A stretch of DNA of 64,000 nucleotides, from positions 9,610,001-9,674,000 of the forward strand of contig AP026550.1 of assembly GCA_026075535.2 (NCBI GenBank), given 5' to 3'. The notes under the pieces were generated by a model. It saw only the letters and a program-made list of their open reading frames with translations, did no database searches and had not been told where the DNA came from. Source of the stretch: Tricholoma matsutake. Its lineage: Eukaryota; Basidiomycota; Agaricomycetes; Agaricales; Tricholomataceae. Below, in pieces: positions 57,032-64,000 of the stretch (position 1 is its first letter; each line of letters begins with the position of its first letter). Position numbers and translations under genes: made by a program.

Positions 57032-57336
57032 TGTTGGAGCAGACTATATACGCTGCACAGGGGAAGAGACAACACGTTCCTTACAACCTACCTGGGGTTT
57101 AGTTAGACTTACAGCTAGGGTTAGCAGAGGTAAGAACACTGTATTCCTACTACGGTACAGGTTCTCCTTATATACATAATATTAAGGATGTCACATGACT
57201 CAGGAATGTGTTTACCGCATGTATGCGCAGTAAGCGCAGTAACATGCGTATGCTGCATGTATCGCCTCATGTATACATGTGTATGCTGCATGTATTGCCT
57301 CATGTATACAGCATGCATCAGGGATTAATTTCAACA
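57032..57336 (-). repeat. copia-1 3' LTR
   Basis: TGTTGGAGCAG...TTCAACA as written on the plus strand. It is preceded on the coding strand by GAGGGGGGG (57337-57345), the polypurine tract. It contains CATGTATGC/GCATACATG-type short repeats. Confidence 0.95.
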
Positions 57337-57368
57337 CCCCCCCTCAAACTGTACAGCGCTCTAAGCAG

Positions 57369-60300
57369 CTAAGTTTGAATCTCGAAAGTAATTCCGAGAG
57401 AGTCTCTAAATTTCCTGAATAGGACGGCGCCAAGGTTCTTTGTGAACATGTCAGCCGGATTATCACTTCCAGGAATGAAAATGACTGTGACTTTGTCATT
57501 TTCTATGCATTCGCGGGTGTAGTGGTAGCGAATGTCTATATGTTTGGTCCTTCTTTCCTGAACTGGATTTGATCCAATAAAGATGGATCCTTGATTATCA
57601 GTGCAGATTGGTACGCGCTTCAGTGTATATCCAAGTTCCTGGAATAAGGACTCTATCCACACTATCTGCCGACAAGTGTCGGAGAGAGCCATGTATTCGG
57701 CTTCTGTGGATGACAGTGCTACAGTTTTTTGTAAACGGGACTGCCAGCACACAATGCCACTCGCCAGAGTAGCAAAGTAACCCGTTGTAGATCGGCGCTT
57801 GACTGTGTCAGCTGCCCAATCAGAATCTGTGAAGGCCTGTAGCCCCTCGGATTTCTCTCCATCATAGACCATACTGTACTTCTGGGTTCCCACCAGATAG
57901 CGCATTATGTACATTGCTTTGTCTAGATGTTCTTGGCTAGGATTAGCTGAGAATTGCGACATCTTGATTACTGCGTAAGCGATATCAGGTCGCGTTCCGA
58001 GCATCAGATACAATAAAGATCCGATCACAGACTGATATTTTGATCTAAGCGCTGCGTTTGGCGTCGCTGTGTTCTCCGACGGTTTGTAGCCAGTCGGGAG
58101 CGGAGTGGGGGCAATCTTGGCATTTGTCATCTCGAACCTCTCAAGCACTTTGGCGAGATATTCTGTTTGATCGAGTTTGACTTTTGCAGCGGTCTGGGTG
58201 ACGCACATGCCTAAGAATTCCGTGACTTTTTCAGTACTACAGCACTCCCAATGCTTCAGGCAAGCATTCTTCTTTTCATCCACAAGTTTCTTGTTCTTGC
58301 CCATGAACAAGCCATCATCAACATAGACTAGCACAATAACGATGCTGCCTGTCTTAGGATCCTTGTGTATGAAGATGCCGGCATCGGAGCTGGCGCGCAC
58401 GAACCCAATGGTGCGCATAAATGCCTCTAGCTCTCTCCACCATGCTAGTGAAGCCTGTTTAAGGCCATGCAATGCTCGGCGTAAGCGCATTACTTTGCGC
58501 TCTTTACCCTCGAGTTTGAAACCCTCGGGTTGATCCATATAGATCTCCTCATCAAGTTTGCCATATAAAAATGCGGTTTTTACATCTAGACCGGTTATAT
58601 ACATGCCTTCTAGAGATGCAAGGGCAAACATGAGGCGTACGGTCTCGTAGTGGACTACTGGTGAGAAAATCTCATCAAAGTCAACGCCTTCGACTTGTGA
58701 AAAGCCTTTGGCCACGAGTCTGGCTCGTTTTCTTCCGTCCGATTTCACAGAGAAAACCCATCTATTTTTGATCGTTTTTCGATCATGTGGAAGATCGACG
58801 ATGTCATAGACTTGTCGCTTGCGAAGAGCCTCTAACTCTTCACGACAAGCCTGTTTCCACTCAAGTTGCTGCTGCCGGGGTAGGCGCGCAATATCGCGAA
58901 ATTGGTTTGGAACTAGGCTTTTTCCGCTTGATGGTGTGACTGCTTTTGACAACAGCCAGCGGATAAGCTCATCTCCACCTTCCTTGGTTATCTTTTTAAT
59001 ATAACCTGCTTCGTCCGGTTCCCCCATTGGGTGATCATGTTCTTGATTATTGGAATCGGGCACACTCTCATGGGGTGCCGAACTCGGTCCAGCAACCGGT
59101 TCTTGCTGTTGAGGTCGTGGTCGTGTTTGGTTATGATCCGAATCTTGACCCACAGACTTCTTCCAATATCGATCACGCGCAATGTCTCTCTCTATGTCAG
59201 AGGGGAGTTGCTGTTCTCCATAGGTATTGCCAGGACGGTTTGGGATTTTCCTCTGCCTGCCTGATCGATGGGGCAATTGCTGCCATTCCTGTTGATCTTC
59301 ACGTCTTGGACGAAAGTCCTCAGTGCTAACTGGAGGCGGCGGAGGAGGAGTGTTAGTTGCATCGTCATGCGCCTTTTGCTCGCTTGGTAAATCATCATCA
59401 TCATCTTCTAATGATGGAGGAAGGGGCAGATTTTGTGGCGGTATAGGGTCATCGCCATCCATTCCAGATGAGTGGTCGTCATCTTCTGGTTCTGGTGGAA
59501 AATCACCAAGGTCTGTCTTGGCAGGAGTTTTAGCTCCGGGACAGCATGGGAACATCGTTTCATCAAATAGTGCCGTAGCACCAATGAATATTGCGCCGTT
59601 TCGTCGCATGAAACGATATGCTTTAATGCCATCTTCTACTCCTAGGTACGTCATTAGCTCCGATCGAGGAGACAATGTTGTTGGACGTTTTTCCTTTGGT
59701 AGATAGACATAAGCACCGCAACCGAAGACCTTCAGATTGTTTAGATCTGGGCGGACCTTTGTCAGGTCCTCAAAAGGTGTCAGCCATTTCAGGCGCCTTA
59801 TTGGGGTTCGGTTGTATAAATGTGTTGCATGTTCTATGCAAAATTCCCACCATGATTGTGGTAGACAAGCGGTGAATCGCAGGGTTTGTGACTTTTCCAT
59901 TATTGTCCTTATGGCGCGCTCTGCGCGCCCGTTCTGTTGATGAACGTGGGGTGCAGACATCTCTATTTTGATGCCTAAATCCTTGAGCTGTTTTTGTAGC
60001 TCACGATCCTTGAACTCCCCCCCTGGATCGACACGCCAGCGCTTGATTGTAGCGCCATATTGGGTCTTAGCCATCGCTTGAAATTGTCTAATCGCTGCAG
60101 CAGCGTCAGATTTCTTTCTCAGGCATTGGACCCAAATATGTGACGTTTTGTCATCCAGAAATACAATGAAGTATTTATGTTTGTGGTACGATAGTACCGG
60201 GAGTTCCTTTAGGTCGGAATGTATTAATTCAAAGGATTTGTCAGCTCGTGAGTCTGACTCGGGAAAAGATTTTGAGGTCATTTTCCCTTCTGCACACCCT

Positions 60301-62234
60301 GGACATATAATTTTGTCTTTAGGAATAATTAAGTTCCTTGGGAATTGTATGGTGCTTTTAGGCATTTTCCCTAGCGCCTCTTTGGATGGGTGTCCAAGTC
60401 GCCTATGCCAAGTCAAGTAGTCAGCGACATAAATGGTCGCGACATTAACCTTTTTGGTGCTCAATATATGAGTCCGAGCCCAATAGATCGTGTCATTCCT
60501 CCTTAGAGGGACACAATGCATGATTGGGTTTCCATGCTCGATGAATGAAATGTATGCGGAGGAACCACGCACATCACTTCCGTCTTGTAAAAAGACCCCC
60601 ATTGACATCAATCGAGTATTAATGTCGGGTATGTAGTAGACGGGGTATAGTCGCGTTTCACGCGTCTCTGACTTCCCATTACATACTACCTGGTGCCTAA
60701 TGAAGACTGCTCCTTTTCCTACTATATGAGTAGTACCAGTGGCCGTTTGGACCAAGGTAGAGTCCTTTCTCGGTAAAGGCTCGTAAGAAGCGAAATCTTT
60801 CATTTCACCAGTGAAGTGTTTTGATGCGCCTGAATCCATGATCCAGTCGGCACCTTTCTTACAATCTCCCTTTGCACACATAGCACATATATTAAGATCT
60901 ACATAATTCCATGATACATTTAATAGCGGTAAAATTTCACATGAAAAGTTTGCTGTATTCATAGGAATTTTAATCTTAGTGCTTGTGGCAGGGAAAAGGA
61001 CTGACCTGTCATCATACGCCCCTGTATCAAGGGGTTCATCGACGAGCATTTCGTCGATGGCTTTCCACACTTCCTCGTCAGTTACTGGAGGTTCGGATCC
61101 GAGGGAGACGGTATCATCTTCTACCTCCTCGATTGTTGCCTCGGTTTCTGGCTCTATCCTCCTTCTCTTACCTTCTCGCACCGTAATGTGCTCTTCCAGC
61201 GGTCGCAGGTTTTTCGCGCTGCGCGGAAGTTGCATGCGCTCGAGGGTGTCTCGAGCTTGCTGGTATTCGGTGTAAACCGAGTGAGAAGAGGAGGCCGCGC
61301 CCGTGTATGCCTGTGCAGGCAGTCGGCGGCGAGGATCCCTTGTGGGAGTGTGTTCGCATCGCTCGATGCACTGTATGAGCGGCATCGGCGGTATGATGGT
61401 GCCATTACCATTTATGGTGGTAAAGGCGTTGGAGGCGAGGTGGGTATGTTTCTCCTTTGGCTTCTCCTCCTTAGTCTTTCTGTCCCCACGTCGTCCACGT
61501 TTTCGGGACGAGTCTCCATTGCTGTTTTGCCCTTCTTTGGGCTGCCATTTGGGGTTTCCCCCCTTGCACTTAACAGCGGAAAGTTTGTTGGCCTGAGGCT
61601 GGCCAGCGGGCTTTCCAACTGCTGTGTGCCTTGAGGCTTCAGCAACAATGGAATCCTTGACATGTTTAAATGTCAAGGCGCTAGTGGCGGTCGTGTTAAG
61701 GACCGTTGCAGACAATGAGTCGTACTCGCGTGGCATCGCAGCAAGTAAAATCATCGCCTGTACTAGCTCGGGGATGGCGACGTTAGCAGCCGTGAGGCGC
61801 TCAAATTTGTCAGCCATTCTCGCAATCTCCGGTGTGGGGTTCGCAGCCAGGATTTTGATTGTTATTGCGGACCTAAAGTCCGAAAAGACTTGGGAGGGGC
61901 CGTCCACACCATAATCGGTGCGGATGAGGTCCCACACCTCCTCAGCAGTGTCCTTTGTGTTGGCACGCTGCCGAATGGAGGGGGCCAGGCAGAGCACTAG
62001 GCTACCAATAGCCTGGTCATTTTTGTTGCTCCAGGTCTGGAGCTTGGCATTAGCATCCGCTACCAAGGTAGCATTCGTCGCCATCAAAGGAGGCGCCGGG
62101 GGCGGTTTTTGCTCCGCCCCGCTAGTTATTTGCCAGAGGCCCTGAGACCTGAGCCACGCCTTCATTGAGTCGGCCCATAGAATGTAATTTGATCCATCGA
62201 AAGTTTGAACGAGTTTTTCAAGAGTTGAAGACAT
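57369..62234 (-). CDS. copia-1 Gag-Pol polyprotein
   Basis: An intact frame of 1632 codons from 62267, but the second Met (62234, MSSTLEKLVQTFDGSNY) is the family-typical start. Residue numbers below count from 62267. Residues 12-230 are a UBN2-type Gag, followed by a basic tail without a CCHC knuckle. Protease follows with DSG at 478. Integrase has the finger H-R-R-L-G-H...CPGC and a core whose last two acidic residues, Asp747 and Glu783, are 35 residues apart (DD35E). RT begins near residue 1190 (NRWVFSVKSDGRKRARLV) and its YVDD is at about 1315-1318. RNase H contains DSDWAADTVKRRSTTGYFA and SSTEAEYMAL. It copies its RNA in particles and integrates the cDNA. No stops or frameshifts are present. 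Confidence 0.95.
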   Translation of the reverse strand: MSSTLEKLVQTFDGSNYILWADSMKAWLRSQGLWQITSGAEQKPPPAPPLMATNATLVADANAKLQTWSNKNDQAIGSLVLCLAPSIRQRANTKDTAEEVWDLIRTDYGVDGPSQVFSDFRSAITIKILAANPTPEIARMADKFERLTAANVAIPELVQAMILLAAMPREYDSLSATVLNTTATSALTFKHVKDSIVAEASRHTAVGKPAGQPQANKLSAVKCKGGNPKWQPKEGQNSNGDSSRKRGRRGDRKTKEEKPKEKHTHLASNAFTTINGNGTIIPPMPLIQCIERCEHTPTRDPRRRLPAQAYTGAASSSHSVYTEYQQARDTLERMQLPRSAKNLRPLEEHITVREGKRRRIEPETEATIEEVEDDTVSLGSEPPVTDEEVWKAIDEMLVDEPLDTGAYDDRSVLFPATSTKIKIPMNTANFSCEILPLLNVSWNYVDLNICAMCAKGDCKKGADWIMDSGASKHFTGEMKDFASYEPLPRKDSTLVQTATGTTHIVGKGAVFIRHQVVCNGKSETRETRLYPVYYIPDINTRLMSMGVFLQDGSDVRGSSAYISFIEHGNPIMHCVPLRRNDTIYWARTHILSTKKVNVATIYVADYLTWHRRLGHPSKEALGKMPKSTIQFPRNLIIPKDKIICPGCAEGKMTSKSFPESDSRADKSFELIHSDLKELPVLSYHKHKYFIVFLDDKTSHIWVQCLRKKSDAAAAIRQFQAMAKTQYGATIKRWRVDPGGEFKDRELQKQLKDLGIKIEMSAPHVHQQNGRAERAIRTIMEKSQTLRFTACLPQSWWEFCIEHATHLYNRTPIRRLKWLTPFEDLTKVRPDLNNLKVFGCGAYVYLPKEKRPTTLSPRSELMTYLGVEDGIKAYRFMRRNGAIFIGATALFDETMFPCCPGAKTPAKTDLGDFPPEPEDDDHSSGMDGDDPIPPQNLPLPPSLEDDDDDLPSEQKAHDDATNTPPPPPPVSTEDFRPRREDQQEWQQLPHRSGRQRKIPNRPGNTYGEQQLPSDIERDIARDRYWKKSVGQDSDHNQTRPRPQQQEPVAGPSSAPHESVPDSNNQEHDHPMGEPDEAGYIKKITKEGGDELIRWLLSKAVTPSSGKSLVPNQFRDIARLPRQQQLEWKQACREELEALRKRQVYDIVDLPHDRKTIKNRWVFSVKSDGRKRARLVAKGFSQVEGVDFDEIFSPVVHYETVRLMFALASLEGMYITGLDVKTAFLYGKLDEEIYMDQPEGFKLEGKERKVMRLRRALHGLKQASLAWWRELEAFMRTIGFVRASSDAGIFIHKDPKTGSIVIVLVYVDDGLFMGKNKKLVDEKKNACLKHWECCSTEKVTEFLGMCVTQTAAKVKLDQTEYLAKVLERFEMTNAKIAPTPLPTGYKPSENTATPNAALRSKYQSVIGSLLYLMLGTRPDIAYAVIKMSQFSANPSQEHLDKAMYIMRYLVGTQKYSMVYDGEKSEGLQAFTDSDWAADTVKRRSTTGYFATLASGIVCWQSRLQKTVALSSTEAEYMALSDTCRQIVWIESLFQELGYTLKRVPICTDNQGSIFIGSNPVQERRTKHIDIRYHYTRECIENDKVTVIFIPGSDNPADMFTKNLGAVLFRKFRDSLGITFEIQT

Positions 62235-62471
62235 GATTCTGTGGTGGCAGCTGTTAAAAGTGCTCAATCAGTCTTTTTACTCAATAAAACACGTTTAACA
62301 TTCTCAGGAGAAAACACTCCTTCAGAGTGGTTAACCCTAGTCAACCTAGGTTTTATATGCAGCTCGCAGGGAGCGCAATGCAGCTCATGAAGAGCGCAAG
62401 GTTATAATTTGGAGACGATGAAGTCAACGTCGTTCGCAGCTAATTAAAGCGTGTTCGCGACGTGCCCAGCA

Positions 62472-62483
62472 GGGCCCATAACC
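62472..62483 (-). promoter_or_regulatory. copia-1 primer binding site (half-tRNA-iMet type)
   Basis: GGTTATGGGCCC on the coding strand directly follows the 5' LTR. It is complementary to GGGCCCAUAACC of the initiator-tRNA anticodon arm, as in Drosophila copia, where a 5' tRNA half primes synthesis. Confidence 0.7.
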
Positions 62484-62788
62484 TGTTGGAGCAGACTATA
62501 TATGCTGCACAGGGGAAGAGACAACACGTTCCTTACAACCTACCTGGGGTTTAGTTAGACTTACAGCTAGGGTTAGCAGAGGTAAGAACACTGTATTCCT
62601 ACTACGGTACAGGTTCTCCTTATATACATAATATTAAGGATGTCACATGACTCAGGAATGTGTTTACTGCATGTATGCGCAGTAAGCGCAGTAACATGCG
62701 TATGCTGCATGTATCGCCTCATGTATACATGTGTATGCTGCATGTATTGCCTCATGTATACAGCATGCATCAGGGATTAATTTCAACA
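62484..62788 (-). repeat. copia-1 5' LTR
   Basis: Direct copy of 57032-57336 with two C/T differences. It lies upstream of the ORF on the minus strand. Confidence 0.95.
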
Positions 62789-62989
62789 ACTGCAACTTCA
62801 TCCAAAATGGGTACGATGCTACCCTTTTGTCTAGCTCAGCCAGGCAGAGGTTTCATTGCAAATTCATGTGCATCTTGCATAGGTGGCACAAGGAAGGAGG
62901 ATGAGGGGGATGAGAAAGGGGGCAAGATGGTGGAAGGATTTTGATCGGGTTGTGCTATGGGAGGAGACACGTGTCAGTTGAGAAAAGTA

Positions 62990-63265
62990 ACAACAGACAA
63001 CAATTTCTGACCTGGAGTCAGTAATTTACAGTACCCCACATGTCCTAGCAGACTCTGCACGGACTGTGTGGAGTCCGAGCTAGTCTGTATGCAGAATCTG
63101 GGTCAATTTGATATCTTACAAGTTCCAAGCTTTTCAGACTTTATGAAAGTTGTGCCTACAAAATATAGGTGTGCAGAGCAAGGATTGAACCCAAGACCTC
63201 CAAGTCATCACACAACAAACTAAACACATGTGATCAACCAGTTGAGCCACAGGAGAATTATTTGT
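62990..63265 (-). mobile_element. tRNA-derived SINE-like segment
   Basis: On the minus strand TGGCTCAACTGG (63249-63238) matches an RNA polymerase III A box, and GGTTCAATCC (63191-63182) is a perfect B box. Spacing is ~58 nt, longer than in a simple tRNA, and the T stem does not pair well, so it is not a working tRNA gene. A non-tRNA body follows to about 62990. Ends and target duplication are not defined. Confidence 0.45.
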
Positions 63266-63425
63266 TAGTAATACATAGTTTATTTATGACACTCAAACTC
63301 AAACTCAAGTATTTATCTCTCAAAAATTGAACAAATAAATTTTATTAACTGCATCCCTCATGTTAGATGCAAGGGAGTATACAATACAATCAAAGAAATA
63401 CAAAAATAACTACATTACAAACTAT
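63266..63425. other. AT-rich spacer
   Basis: No feature recognised. Confidence 0.4.
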
Positions 63426-63429
63426 AGAT

Positions 63430-63780
63430 TTAGAAAAAAAAACTCCCCCCGAAATGTGGGGGAGGGCTAAAAGAAAAAGAAGAAAAAAAAACCCACCCCA
63501 TGACCCCACGAGCAGTTGCCCATGAGGCTGGAGGTGGGTGGCTTGTCATCGTTGTCATTCCACCCACGATCCACCCCATGAACAGTTGCTCGTGAGGCTG
63601 GGGGTGGGTGGTGGATTGTCGTCGTCTCCTGTCCCTGCATCTGGGCATTGTTCCACCCACGTTCCACCCCATGAGCAGTTGCTCATGAGGCTGGGGGTGG
63701 GTGGCTTGTCATTGTTCATTGCCATTGTCCCCCATTTGGGTTTCTGTATTTTTTTTGGGGGGGGAGGGTTTGGGCCCATC
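63430..63780 (+). repeat. GC-rich tandem repeat around CCCATGAGCAGTTGC
   Basis: Three imperfect copies of CCACGAGCAGTTGCCCATGA / GGCTGGGGGTGGGTGG near 63506, 63574 and 63665. Related phrases occur within hAT-like element 2 (56155-56240). The overlapping minus-strand ORFs (VGWNVGG-type) follow the repeat and are not convincing genes. Confidence 0.6.
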
Positions 63781-64000
63781 AGTGCAATGTGGCGCGATTA
63801 TGGAGGTTGGTGGGTGCTTACTAGGCAGGTATCCCCCTTCTGGGGTCTCCTGGCATCCCTGGGCACCCTCCTAGCCCATGTTGACAGCCTCACATCCCAT
63901 TTGAATGGGGAGGAGGGGCTGAACTTTACACTGCCCCACATGGTCCTGGTAGTCCTACCAGGAAGACCAGGAATCCTCCAGGAATCCAGTAGGACTCACC
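63781..64000. other. Unassigned sequence at window end
   Basis: GC-moderate with short CAGGAATCC/CCAGGAATCC repeats. No gene supported. Confidence 0.35.

Larger units (their letters stand above)
57032..62788 (-). mobile_element. Complete Ty1/copia element (copia-1)
   Basis: 5757 bp with 305-bp LTRs (57032-57336, 62484-62788) that differ at two positions, both C/T at CpG. It is flanked by ACTGC (57027-57031, 62789-62793). It carries one intact ORF, a primer site next to the 5' LTR and a polypurine tract next to the 3' LTR. This is the only element in the window that looks capable of transposition. Confidence 0.95.

Noticed and set aside
63182..63249. Functional tRNA gene
   Set aside because: A and B boxes are too far apart, and the T stem and acceptor stem do not pair convincingly.

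Overview
The window is eukaryotic and most likely comes from a mushroom-forming basidiomycete (Agaricomycete). It has short spliceosomal introns (about 45-60 bp, GTRNGT...YAG) and chromodomain Ty3/gypsy and Ty1/copia elements of fungal type. It also has hAT-like elements with 8-bp target duplications, and lineage-specific gene families I recognise only as 'conserved Agaricomycete hypothetical'. I see no rRNA gene, functional tRNA gene, CRISPR array or prokaryotic feature. The region is repeat-dominated and probably heterochromatic or subtelomere-like, although no telomeric repeat is present.

Layout. 0-11 kb holds decayed fragments of accessory genes (two ATP-grasp-like, one BAH/PHD-like) among tandem repeats: a 148-bp family, a 55-66-bp minisatellite and a hexamer satellite. 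11.2-20 kb holds an 866-codon host gene on the minus strand, split by a young 6.05-kb chromodomain gypsy element (G1) with 99% identical 426-bp LTRs and a CCGGC target duplication. 20-25.8 kb holds a divergent SNF2-type helicase gene on the plus strand, separated from the split gene by a ~1-kb inverted repeat. 26.1-32.4 kb holds a second divergent pair of uncharacterised genes, again with a long palindromic intergenic region. 32.7-33.5 kb is a higher-order tandem repeat.

33.5-55 kb is a nest. An old gypsy element (G3, minus strand) has its reverse transcriptase split by a second gypsy element (G2, 40845-50286). G2's 3' LTR is split by a hAT-like element, and its integrase is split by a solo LTR. 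Another solo LTR sits inside an LTR fragment at 33.5-34.6 kb. 55.3-56.9 kb is a second hAT-like element. 57.0-62.8 kb is a complete copia element with a single 1632-codon ORF, paired LTRs and a target duplication. The end holds a tRNA-derived SINE-like segment and GC-rich repeats.

Cross-cutting pattern. Nearly all nonsense changes I can see, in G1, G2, G3 and in the host accessory genes, are TGA where family context expects CGA (Arg) or TGG (Trp). This is a transition signature of cytosine deamination or a RIP-like process. Within G1 the five stops interrupt an otherwise single open pol frame. The most novel signals are the two palindromic divergent promoters (plus a third stray promoter copy), which link SNF2, BAH/PHD-like, ATP-grasp-like and unknown genes that look like amplified accessory families.
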